Below, piece after piece: positions 24,994 through 32,781 of a stretch of 53,685 nt of DNA. The stretch comes from Eubacteriales bacterium. Its GTDB lineage: Bacteria > Bacillota > Clostridia > Lachnospirales > Lachnospiraceae. Location of the stretch: the NCBI GenBank assembly GCA_030524125.1, contig JAUNHB010000009.1:1-53685 (forward strand), read 5' to 3'. The stretch's first letter is position 1. The number at the start of each line of letters is the position of its first letter. The translations under genes and the position numbers were made by a program. The notes beneath the pieces were generated by a model. The model was not told where the DNA came from and did not search any database. It worked only from the letters and a program-made list of their open reading frames with translations.

Positions 24994-26152
24994 TGGAGTC
25001 CTCCTTGCTGCACTTGAGAGGCAGCCCGATGCAGACGGAAAAGCCGTCCTCGCTCTCCGCCCGGACGCTGCCGCCCATGGCTTCGATCAGATACTTTACG
25101 ATATAAAGGCCAAGACCGTTTCCTTCCTTTTGATTCCGCGACTCGTCCGCCCGGTAAAATTCGTCGAAAAGAAAAGGAAGCTTCTCGGCGGAGACACCCT
25201 TCCCGTTGTCCGAGAAGCGGACGTTCACGCCCCCCGGCAAGCGGGTCAGGGAGATCTTCATGCGAAGAGGGTCCGCGTCCGCATATTTCCGGCTGTTGTC
25301 CGCCAGATTGTCGAACACTCGCTGAAGCTGCTCCGGATCCGCGAGGATCTCCGCATGGACCGCGCCGGCGTCGGACGAGATATGGGCGCCGTCGGGCAGG
25401 AGACCCCTTTTGGCGGACACATAGTCCTCGATAAACTCCGATATTTCCACAGGCCGGAGCGACAGGGGCATACTGCCCGTCTCCAGCCTGGAGAGATAAA
25501 AGAGCTGCCGCAGGAGCATGTCCATATCCCCGGTGCGGCGGTACGCCACGTCGAGAAATTTCTGCTGCTGCTCCGGCGTCGAGGCGATCCCGTCCAGAAG
25601 GCCCTTGATCGTGCCGCGCACGGCGGTCAGCGGCGTGCGAAGGTCGTGGGAGATCCCCGCGATCATGTCGGTTCTGGCCTGCTCGTACCGCCGGTTCTTC
25701 TCCTGCTCCTCCAGAATATGCCGTTGCATTTCGTTGAAGGCGCCGCAGGTCTGTTCAAACTCGACGTAGCCGGAGTAGCGGATCGCCTGCGTCAGATCGC
25801 CCTCCCGGATCCGCTTCGCCCCTTCGGAGAGAGCGTCCAGCGGCTCCATCATGCGCGCCGTCAGCCGCCGGGTGAAGATCTGGCTGATCATGACCAGCAC
25901 CGCGATACAGAGAATGCCGTCCGCCACGAACAGGATGATAAAATCATTTTTCCGGACGGCAAAATAGTCCATGATATCTTCCAGCGCGTCGTTGTCCACG
26001 ACGGCTTCCATAGAGGTCTGCAGCTCGTGTTCGATGAGCTCGGAGTAGACCTTGACGACGAAAGCGTTGATCATCAAAAAGAGGATCAGCGTCGCCAGCA
26101 CCATCACGGCGTTGGAGAAAAAGATGTTTCGCTTTACAGAGTTTTTTTCCAT
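24983..26152 (-). CDS. Sensor histidine kinase (HAMP-HisKA-HATPase)
   Basis: A 389-residue membrane kinase. Helices at about 10-33 and 70-92 flank a short extracellular loop of about 37 residues; HAMP follows (about 93-148). The HisKA site is GISHDLRTPLTAVRG, and the ATPase has N-box NLADNSRKYAD, G1 DNGKG and GNGLGLYI. The small outer loop suggests detection of a membrane or envelope signal rather than of a bound nutrient. It is first in the operon, with its promoter at 26225-26252. Kinase before regulator is less usual than the reverse order. Confidence 0.95.
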   Translation of the reverse strand: MEKNSVKRNIFFSNAVMVLATLILFLMINAFVVKVYSELIEHELQTSMEAVVDNDALEDIMDYFAVRKNDFIILFVADGILCIAVLVMISQIFTRRLTARMMEPLDALSEGAKRIREGDLTQAIRYSGYVEFEQTCGAFNEMQRHILEEQEKNRRYEQARTDMIAGISHDLRTPLTAVRGTIKGLLDGIASTPEQQQKFLDVAYRRTGDMDMLLRQLFYLSRLETGSMPLSLRPVEISEFIEDYVSAKRGLLPDGAHISSDAGAVHAEILADPEQLQRVFDNLADNSRKYADADPLRMKISLTRLPGGVNVRFSDNGKGVSAEKLPFLFDEFYRADESRNQKEGNGLGLYIVKYLIEAMGGSVRAESEDGFSVCIGLPLKCSKEDSNGQ

Positions 26153-26224
26153 TGGATCCGCCCTCTCCTTTCCAAACGTCCGCTTTGCGGCCTGCGCGAA
26201 ACGCCGCGCCGCCGGATTTTCCTC

Positions 26225-26252
26225 AGTATAACACAGCCCGCCGAAAGTGCAA
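26225..26252 (-). promoter_or_regulatory. Promoter of the two-component/glycan operon
   Basis: Minus strand: TTGCAC (26252-26247), 16-bp spacer ending TGTGT, then TATACT (26230-26225), an extended -10. Confidence 0.6.
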
Positions 26253-26268
26253 GAGCCGAAAGTTTTCC

Positions 26269-26297
26269 TTGACAGCCGCGCGGCTGTTTTATATGAT
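26269..26297 (+). promoter_or_regulatory. Promoter of the 26.4-kb unknown gene
   Basis: TTGACA (26269-26274), 17-bp spacer containing the palindrome GCCGCGCGGC, TATGAT (26292-26297). The palindrome could be a regulator site. A second TATAAT lies at 26358-26363 but lacks a -35. Confidence 0.65.
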
Positions 26298-26408
26298 AAA
26301 AAGGTCTTGGAAATAAATCAACCGTCACAGTTCTGCGGCGGAATATCCCGTTTATAGTATAATAAAGATGGTTTGTACAAAGCGAAATGACAGAGAGAGG
26401 AGTCTGTT

Positions 26409-27122
26409 ATGAAAGCAAAGGAAGATATGTGGATGCTCAGAAGTGTGTTTGAGCTGTCCGACCGGGCGCTGATCCGGATGACCAACCGGCTGTTCCGGAC
26501 GTTTTACGGGGACGGGGAGCAGCTCTGGAAGGAGTGGCACGAACAGCAGAGCCAGAGCGTGTGTCTGAAGATCGGGGAGACGAACCGTTATGAATTTCAG
26601 GTGCGGAGACTGGACGGGTGTCTCAGGATCAGCGCGGAGGACCGCGGAGGCGTCTTTGGGTGGGGGAAGGCAGTGAGCAAGCCCGTGGTGCAGATCCGGG
26701 AACCGCAGATCATTTACTTTGGGAAAGCCAGACAGGAGGAGTACAGCACAACGCTGGAGTTTCCGGGAAACGCGCGGGTGACGCTGCCGATCCACCTGAT
26801 CACGCTGGAGGAGTGCTCCCCCGCGGGGCTGGAGGAGCAGGGGCTGATCCCGTTTCTTCCGTTTCTCGCAGGATGCTTTATCCAGAAGATGGATGAGGCG
26901 GACCGGGAGGGGCTCCGCCGCTTTCTCGTGCAGGATATCGGGGAGACGCTGATGAAAAGCTACCGGAAGGGGGACCTGACGGCGCTGGACATGCAGCGGC
27001 TCAAGCAGCTCTGCAGAAAGTCCGTCTGGAAACTGTGCGGCTCCAAAAGCTGGATGCAGGAGCTGGTGCTCGACGCTCTGGAGCCGGATCTGGATTTTCT
27101 CCAGAGAGCCGGCGAAAAATAG
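26409..27122 (+). CDS. Unknown protein, possibly degenerate PD-(D/E)XK/Rpn-like
   Basis: A 237-residue cytosolic protein without signal or membrane helix. The order of blocks is suggestive of clostridial Rpn/PD-(D/E)XK-related proteins: MWMLRSVFELSDRALIRMTN, a strand pair ending QIIYFGKARQEEYSTTLEFP, LEEQGLIPFLPFLAGC, then a charged helical C-terminal half. The usual catalytic D...ExK residues are not evident, so it may be inactive or a different family. The ATG follows AGAGAGGAG. It stands alone under its own promoter and meets the arsR-type gene tail to tail with only 2 bases between stops. Confidence 0.6.
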   Translation: MKAKEDMWMLRSVFELSDRALIRMTNRLFRTFYGDGEQLWKEWHEQQSQSVCLKIGETNRYEFQVRRLDGCLRISAEDRGGVFGWGKAVSKPVVQIREPQIIYFGKARQEEYSTTLEFPGNARVTLPIHLITLEECSPAGLEEQGLIPFLPFLAGCFIQKMDEADREGLRRFLVQDIGETLMKSYRKGDLTALDMQRLKQLCRKSVWKLCGSKSWMQELVLDALEPDLDFLQRAGEK

Positions 27123-27124
27123 GA

Positions 27125-27427
27125 TCATTCTTCGATGTGCTCAAGACCCTGGCTCAGGATCGTTTCCACATGCTGATCAGCGAGAGAATAATAGACCGTC
27201 TTGCCGTCCCGGCGGAATTTCACCAGACGATGCTGCTTTAAGACGCGGAGCTGGTGGGAGATGGAGCTTGGCGTCATGGAAAGCTCTGAGGCGATGTCGT
27301 TGACGCACAGCTCCCGGTCCACCAGAAGATACAGGATCTTGATGCGGGTGGAATCTCCGAACACCTTGTAAAATTCAGACAGATAGTAGATCTCTTCCTC
27401 GGCGGGCATGGAAACGGAATGATTCAT
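27125..27427 (-). CDS. ArsR/SmtB-family repressor with alpha-5 zinc site
   Basis: A 100-residue winged-helix repressor. The HTH is around LSMTPSSISHQLRVLKQHRLV. Residues Asp84, His86, His97 and Glu100 have exactly the D-x-H-x10-H-x2-E spacing of the alpha-5 metal site of SmtB/CzrA, so it should sense zinc or a similar ion. The alpha-3 CxC motif of CadC is absent (only ELCVND). The start at 27427 follows AAGGAGAACG; a longer frame to 27481 is not supported. No metal pump adjoins; the divergent neighbour is a MacA/MacB-like exporter, making that its candidate target. Confidence 0.9.
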   Translation of the reverse strand: MNHSVSMPAEEEIYYLSEFYKVFGDSTRIKILYLLVDRELCVNDIASELSMTPSSISHQLRVLKQHRLVKFRRDGKTVYYSLADQHVETILSQGLEHIEE

Positions 27428-27452
27428 GACGTTCTCCTTTGTGTTTTTGTTC

Positions 27453-27481
27453 AGTATAGCAGGAAGCGTGAATAAAATCAA
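27453..27481 (-). promoter_or_regulatory. Promoter of the ArsR-type gene
   Basis: Minus strand: TTGATT (27481-27476), 17-bp spacer, TATACT (27458-27453). Directly beyond the -35 is a near-repeat ATCTGCTC-ATCTGTTC (27483-27498), and TTCAAA occurs at 27497 and 27514 with an inverted copy TTTGAA at 27562; these may belong to the repressor's operator. Confidence 0.55.
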
Positions 27482-27666
27482 TATCTGCTCATCTGTTCAA
27501 ACGGAGGCGCACATTCAAATATTGGGGCGCACAGAGGCCCGCATACACAAAAATTTCACGTTTTGAACACAGACCAGTCAAGCTTTCCACACAAATTCCC
27601 ATTAAAATAGCACGTGAGTGAAAATACAGCCCGAATCTGCGGACGGCGGGCGCGAGGAGGAACTAC

Positions 27667-29238
27667 GTGAAAGCAATGAAATTTTTTGGCAGGGACGGAT
27701 CGGAAAAGAAACAGAAAAAGAAGCTTCTGGCTTCCGCGGCGGGACTGGTGCGGCGCAGGAAAAAAACGTGTATCGCGGCGGTGCTGCTTTTGGCGGTCAT
27801 AGGGCTTCTGGGGAGCCGGGCGTACAGCAGATACCGGATGGCGAAGGTCATGGCCTCGGCCATGGGAGAGATCACCACGGTGCAGGTGACCAGACAGGAT
27901 CTCATCGACTCGATCAGCGTGACGGGGACCATCGCCAGCGCGGACTCCAGAGACGTGTCGGCGACGGCGTCCAACGTGGAGGTGCAGCAGGTCAACTATG
28001 AGGTCGGCGACTATGTCAACGCCGGGGACACGATCGTCGTCCTGGATTCGTCGGATCTGGAGCTGAGGCTGGAGCAGGCGCAGAACAGTCAGGCGCTCAG
28101 CGAGTACAATGAAAACAAATCCATCGAGACGGCGTCGGAAAGCTATACAGAGGCCGTGGAGGACGGGACGAGCGATTACTCCAGGGCGGTGAAGAACGAG
28201 GCGGACGCGAAGGAGACGCTCCAGGAGGCTTCGGCGGACGCCAGCGAGGCCGCGGACGCGCTCAAGAGACAGGAGGAGCGGGTGGCCGAGGCCAAGGCGG
28301 CCTACGAGGCGGATCCTACCGATGCAAATAAGCAGGCGTGGGATGCAGCGCAGACTGAATACACCTCCCGCCATCAGGCCTACACGGCTGCGGCGGAAGC
28401 GGAGGAGCAGGCGCAGGAAGCCTATGAGACGGCCTCTGAAAATCTGGCCGACGCCCAGAAGCAGAACGACCGGAATATCAGCAGCGCGGCCGATTCGCTG
28501 GAAAAAGCGCAGATGGAGCAGCAGTATTCCAACGACAGCAGCGATCAGACCATCGAGAACTATCAGGAGCAGATCGCGGCGTGCACGGTGACGGCCCCGA
28601 TCTCCGGCGTGATCACGGCCATGAACGTGGAGGAGGGAGACACCTATCTGGGAGAGGGCAACACCCTCTTTACCGTGGCGGATGAGAAAAACTTTGTCGT
28701 GTCGGCCAGCGTGGACGAGTACGACATCAGCAGCATCAGCGAGGGCATGACCGGAGCAGTCATCGTGGAGGCGCTGGGGGACGACGAGCTTCCGGCCACC
28801 GTGTCCTTCGTATCGCCCACCGTGTCGAACACCAGCATGGGAAGCTCCACCTACAGCATCGAGATCGCGCTGGACGATGAGAACACGGATCTTCGCATCG
28901 GCATGACGGCCAAGGCCAGCATTATCCTGGATGCGGCCTATGATGTGCTGACCGTGCCCTACGACTGCGTCAACACGGACGAGGACGGAAATTCCTATGT
29001 GTACGTGGATCAGAACGGGGAGAAGGTACAGACGCCGGTGACGGTGGGGATGCAGGGCGACTATTACGTCGAGGTGTCCGGAGACGGACTGGATGAGACG
29101 TCTCTGGTGTACTATTCCACGCCAATGTCCACAGGCGCGGAGTCCGGCGGCTCGGACGATGCGGCGGAGTCCGGCTTCTCCTTTGACATGGGAGGCGGAG
29201 GCGGAGCGCCTTCCGGCGGCGGCCCGGGCGGATTCTAG
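27667..29238 (+). CDS. MacA/HlyD-like membrane fusion protein
   Basis: A 523-residue adaptor subunit of an ABC exporter. One N-terminal helix (about 36-55) is followed by a split biotinyl-lipoyl domain (VEVQQVNYEVGDYVNAGDTI, later TAPISGVITAMNVEEGDT), between which lies a coiled coil of about 160 residues rich in Ala, Glu and Gln (about 115-300). Beta-barrel and membrane-proximal parts come next; the tail is Gly-rich (FDMGGGGGAPSGGG). The GTG start at 27667 is 6 bases after AGGAGG. In Gram-positive bacteria such proteins (YknX type) work without an outer-membrane channel. Genes for ATPase and permease follow. Confidence 0.92.
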   Translation: MKAMKFFGRDGSEKKQKKKLLASAAGLVRRRKKTCIAAVLLLAVIGLLGSRAYSRYRMAKVMASAMGEITTVQVTRQDLIDSISVTGTIASADSRDVSATASNVEVQQVNYEVGDYVNAGDTIVVLDSSDLELRLEQAQNSQALSEYNENKSIETASESYTEAVEDGTSDYSRAVKNEADAKETLQEASADASEAADALKRQEERVAEAKAAYEADPTDANKQAWDAAQTEYTSRHQAYTAAAEAEEQAQEAYETASENLADAQKQNDRNISSAADSLEKAQMEQQYSNDSSDQTIENYQEQIAACTVTAPISGVITAMNVEEGDTYLGEGNTLFTVADEKNFVVSASVDEYDISSISEGMTGAVIVEALGDDELPATVSFVSPTVSNTSMGSSTYSIEIALDDENTDLRIGMTAKASIILDAAYDVLTVPYDCVNTDEDGNSYVYVDQNGEKVQTPVTVGMQGDYYVEVSGDGLDETSLVYYSTPMSTGAESGGSDDAAESGFSFDMGGGGGAPSGGGPGGF

Positions 29239-29253
29239 GCAGGGAGGCGGCTT

Positions 29254-29961
29254 ATGACGGAACAACATACGATCATTGAACTGCAGAAAATCGTCAAGCG
29301 ATTTTACATCGGAATGCCCAACGAGCTGGAGATCCTGCACGGTATCGATCTGAAGGTGAAGGAAGGGGAGTTCGTCTCTATCGTGGGTTCCTCCGGATCG
29401 GGCAAGACGACGATGATGAACATCATCGGTATACTGGACCGGCCCACGGAGGGCGAATATATGCTGGACGGCGTGGACGTGGCGCGGGCGAAGGACCGGG
29501 AGCTGTCCATGATCCGCAACCAGAAGATCGGATTCGTGTTTCAGACATACAATCTGATCAGCCGCACCAGCGCGCTGAAAAACGTGGAGCTGCCCATGCT
29601 GTATGCGGGGCTGGGAAAGAAGGAGCGCTCCGACCGGGCTATGGAGCTTCTTCGCATGGTCGGCATGGGCGAACGGGTCAGTCACAATCCCGACGAGCTG
29701 TCCGGCGGGCAGAAGCAGCGGGTGGCCATCGCCAGAGCCATGGCCAACGATCCGGCCATCATACTGGCCGACGAGCCCACCGGAGCGCTGGATTCCAAAA
29801 CGGGGCGGATGATCATGGATATTTTTCACCGGCTCAACGAGGAGCAGGGAAAGACGATCGTGCTGATCACCCACTCGCAGGAGCTTGCCGAGGAGACCGA
29901 GCGGATCGTGACCCTCAAGGACGGCGAGATCATTGGAGAAAGGAGAGGAAGCGGATGCTGA
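29254..29961 (+). CDS. MacB-type ABC exporter ATP-binding protein
   Basis: A 235-residue ATPase of the LolD/MacB class. Walker [11 protein letters not shown]-loop VFQTYNLI, signature [16 protein letters not shown], Walker [13 protein letters not shown] and the switch His in LITHSQE are all intact. GGCAGGGAGGCGG precedes the ATG. It overlaps the permease start by 7 bases. With the adaptor and permease it forms a mechanotransmission-type exporter, for peptides, toxins or antibiotics; the substrate cannot be read from the sequence. Confidence 0.95.
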   Translation: MTEQHTIIELQKIVKRFYIGMPNELEILHGIDLKVKEGEFVSIVGSSGSGKTTMMNIIGILDRPTEGEYMLDGVDVARAKDRELSMIRNQKIGFVFQTYNLISRTSALKNVELPMLYAGLGKKERSDRAMELLRMVGMGERVSHNPDELSGGQKQRVAIARAMANDPAIILADEPTGALDSKTGRMIMDIFHRLNEEQGKTIVLITHSQELAEETERIVTLKDGEIIGERRGSGC

Positions 29962-31241
29962 TCTGGGAAAATATCCTGCTGGCCCTGAACGGTCTTCGGG
30001 CCAATAAAATGCGGTCGCTTCTGACGATGCTCGGCATCATCATCGGCATCGCCTCCGTCATCGCCATCATGACGCTGGGAGATTCCATCTCCAGCTCGGT
30101 GACCGAGTCCATGGCTTCCATGGGAGCCAACAACGTCACGGTGGGAGTGCAGCAAAAGAGCACGACGGAGGAGACGACCGACAGCGGCCTGACGTTCTCC
30201 ATGGGACCGAGATTTACCGAGATGACGGACGACGACTATGTGACGGACGAGATGCTGGACGATCTGAAAGCGCAGTTTGGCGATTCCATTCAGGGCTTCT
30301 CGCTGACGGAGTCCGTGGGAAGCGGCACGGCGCAGGACGGGGATCTGACGGCCAACGTGACGGTGACCGGCGTCAACGCGGACAATCTGGAGGATGCGGA
30401 TCTGACGCTGCTGGCCGGACGCACGCTGACGGAGCAGGATCAGACGGAGGCGAAGAAGGTGGCGCTGGTCTCGGATCTTCTGGTGGACAATATGTTCGGC
30501 GGCGACAATCTGTCAGCCATCGGGCAGACGGTCGACGTGCTGCTCAGCAGCCGGTACTATACCTATACGATCGTCGGAGTCTATGAGTACGAGTCCACCG
30601 GCCTGTCCTCCTCGTCGGAGGAGGACACGGAGACGACGCTGTACCTGCCGCTTCAGTCGGCCCTCGACCAGACGCACAACAATTCGGGCTACAGCCAGTT
30701 CACGATCCTGACCTCGTCGGACGTGGACGCCACGGAGTTCTGCACGACGGTGGAGAACTATATGAACGGGCGCTATTACAGCAGCAACGAGAGCTTTGAG
30801 ATCAGCGCCATGAGTATGGAGTCCATCGTGGAGAGCATGACGGAGATGCTGTCCACCGTGTCGCTGGCCATCGCTGCCATCGCGGGGATCTCTCTTCTTG
30901 TGGGAGGCATCGGCGTGATGAACATCATGCTGGTATCCATCACGGAGCGAACCCGGGAGATCGGCACCCGCAAGGCGCTGGGAGCCACGAACGGCTCGAT
31001 CCGGCTCCAGTTTATCATGGAGGCCATCGTGCTGTGCATCGTGGGAGGCGTCATCGGTATTCTGCTCGGCATGGTGATCGCGACGGTGGCCACCAACATG
31101 ATGGGCTATTCAGTCAGTCCCTCCGTGACCGGCATTGTGCTGTCCGTCAGCTTCTCCGTGTTCATCGGCGTGTTCTTCGGCTACTATCCGGCCAACAAGG
31201 CCGCGAAGCTCAATCCGATCGAAGCGCTGCGATACGAATAA
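29955..31241 (+). CDS. MacB/FtsX-type ABC exporter permease
   Basis: A 428-residue permease with the MacB topology: one helix near the N-terminus (about 20-45; SLLTMLGIIIGIASVIAIM), a large extracellular domain (about 50-295) and three C-terminal helices, with the FtsX block VGGIGVMNIMLVSITERTREIGTRKALGA written across its middle. The end is SVFIGVFFGYYPANKAAKLNPIEALRYE-like, the family's usual tail. ATG lies within the end of the ATPase gene after GGAGAAAGGAG. It is the last gene of the exporter operon. Confidence 0.93.
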   Translation: MLIWENILLALNGLRANKMRSLLTMLGIIIGIASVIAIMTLGDSISSSVTESMASMGANNVTVGVQQKSTTEETTDSGLTFSMGPRFTEMTDDDYVTDEMLDDLKAQFGDSIQGFSLTESVGSGTAQDGDLTANVTVTGVNADNLEDADLTLLAGRTLTEQDQTEAKKVALVSDLLVDNMFGGDNLSAIGQTVDVLLSSRYYTYTIVGVYEYESTGLSSSSEEDTETTLYLPLQSALDQTHNNSGYSQFTILTSSDVDATEFCTTVENYMNGRYYSSNESFEISAMSMESIVESMTEMLSTVSLAIAAIAGISLLVGGIGVMNIMLVSITERTREIGTRKALGATNGSIRLQFIMEAIVLCIVGGVIGILLGMVIATVATNMMGYSVSPSVTGIVLSVSFSVFIGVFFGYYPANKAAKLNPIEALRYE

Positions 31242-31248
31242 CAGACTG

Positions 31249-31296
31249 AAAAAGGCATCCCGCGTGCGCGCCAGGCGTCCACGCGGGCCTTTTTTA
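31249..31296 (+). terminator. Terminator of the exporter operon
   Basis: AAAAAGG and CCCGCGTG on the left pair with CACGCGGG and CCTTTTTT on the right across a 13-base loop, with a small bulge (CAT). Strong stem plus T-run. Confidence 0.8.
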
Positions 31297-31304
31297 TGTC
31301 TAAA

Positions 31305-31335
31305 AATACAACTACGGTAAAAAGATAATACAACT
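31305..31335 (+). promoter_or_regulatory. Candidate AraR half-sites upstream of araR
   Basis: AATACAACT occurs at 31305-31313 and 31327-31335, 22 bp apart. Related strings are GTACAATTT near 31357 and ATACAACTT / ATACAATTT between -10 and start codon (31500-31517). They resemble the TACAA half of AraR operators, so autoregulation is plausible. Confidence 0.4.
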
Positions 31336-31389
31336 TTATAAAAAGTCTATAAAACAGTACAATTTGTCTTTGGAATTGGAAAAAGAGAA

Positions 31390-31418
31390 TTGACAACTTC
31401 ATCCTTGGAAGCTATATT
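31390..31418 (+). promoter_or_regulatory. araR: Promoter of araR
   Basis: Consensus TTGACA (31390-31395), exactly 17 bp, TATATT (31413-31418). The 5' UTR is about 105 bases and AT-rich. Confidence 0.75.
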
Positions 31419-31530
31419 TTAACTAAATCCACGGGAGAAAAGAAGAGAATACAGGGTAAAATAACGGAAAGTGCCGTGGATCCTGAAAAATAATGACAGA
31501 TACAACTTCAATACAATTTGGACGAGGAAA

Positions 31531-32631
31531 ATGAGACAACAGGAGACGAAATACAAGGCTCTGGCCGACTGGCTGAGAGAGAAAATCGATACGCAGGAGC
31601 TGAAGGAAGGGCAGAGGCTGTATTCGGAAAACGAGTTGAGCGAGATGTTTAAGCTGAGCCGCCAGACCGTCCGGAGGGCCATCGGGATGCTGGAGGAGGA
31701 AGGGCTGGTGGAGCGGTCCAGGGGCAGCGGGACCTATGTGGGAAAGCGAAGGAACGCCGGACGGCCCCGGTACAGAAACATCGCCCTGATCAGCACCTAT
31801 GTGGACAGCTATATTTTTCCGTCCACGATCCAGGGGATCGTGCGCACGCTGTCCGACGCAGGGTATGTGACGCAGATCGCGTTCACGAACAACCGGGTGT
31901 CCGACGAGCGGAAGATCCTCGAGAGCATTCTGGAGAAGGACAACGTGGACGGCGTGATCGTGGAGGCGGCCAAGAGCGCGCTTCCCAATCCCAATCTGGA
32001 CTACTACCGGGAGCTTCAGAGCCGGGGAGTCGCGCTTTTGTTTTTCAACTGCAAGTATCCGGAGCTGGACGCGCCGCTGGTGGCGCTGGACGACTACCGG
32101 GTGGCCAGAGACACGGCGGAGTACCTGCTCTCTTTAGGGCACCGCAGGATCGCGGGCATCTTCAAGTCCGACGACGGACAGGGAAGGCTCCGGTACGCGG
32201 GCTATGTGGACGCGCTGCTTCGGAAGGGGCTGCCGGTGGACGACCGGAAGATCCTGTGGATCGACACGGTCAACCAGAAAAATCTGAAAAACATCAAGGA
32301 TCTGGTACTGCGCCGTCTGGTGGACTGCACGGCGGTGTTCTGCTATAACGACGAAGTCGCCTGTTCGCTTCTGGATATTCTCCATCAGGAGAAGATCCGG
32401 GTGCCCGGGCAGATCTCCATTGCCGGGATCGACGGGGCGGAGCTGTCCCAGAAGGCGGAGCCGCAGATCACCACCGTCCCTTATCCGATGGAGGAGCTGG
32501 GGAGCCGCGCGGCGGCCAACCTGATCGCGCTTCTGGAGCAGCCCGGCTTCGACGCGGACTACCTGTACCGGCCGGAGCTTCTGGTGAGAGACTCCGTGCG
32601 CAGAGTCGGGGATCCGGTGCCTGATCCGTAA
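31531..32631 (+). CDS. araR: AraR-type arabinose repressor (GntR HTH + LacI-type domain)
   Basis: A 366-residue chimeric regulator: an N-terminal GntR winged helix (about 1-75; GQRLYSENELSEMFKLSRQT and GTYVGKR) joined to a LacI/GalR effector domain (about 85-360; NIALISTYVDSY, LLSLGHRRIAGI, VFCYNDEVACSLLD). That exact architecture is AraR, which releases DNA on binding L-arabinose. The araA and araD genes that follow confirm the assignment. The ATG at 31531 has only GAGGAAA closely before it, a weak site; a GTG frame at 31471 lacks any. Confidence 0.9.
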   Translation: MRQQETKYKALADWLREKIDTQELKEGQRLYSENELSEMFKLSRQTVRRAIGMLEEEGLVERSRGSGTYVGKRRNAGRPRYRNIALISTYVDSYIFPSTIQGIVRTLSDAGYVTQIAFTNNRVSDERKILESILEKDNVDGVIVEAAKSALPNPNLDYYRELQSRGVALLFFNCKYPELDAPLVALDDYRVARDTAEYLLSLGHRRIAGIFKSDDGQGRLRYAGYVDALLRKGLPVDDRKILWIDTVNQKNLKNIKDLVLRRLVDCTAVFCYNDEVACSLLDILHQEKIRVPGQISIAGIDGAELSQKAEPQITTVPYPMEELGSRAAANLIALLEQPGFDADYLYRPELLVRDSVRRVGDPVPDP

Positions 32632-32781
32632 AGAGGCCCGCTTGCGGAGCGGCCGCGAGACGCCGTGGCCGCGGACGATATGTTTGTAAAGGAAGCCTTA
32701 TGGGAGGACGCGCCTGCAGGCGGCAGTTTTTCCAAAGAATATAAATATCAAATAGTATTAGAAGCAGGAGGAAGAAGCAAC

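Noticed and set aside
31471..31530. GTG start of araR at 31471
   Set aside because: No ribosome site, and the 20 extra residues precede the standard GntR N-terminus.
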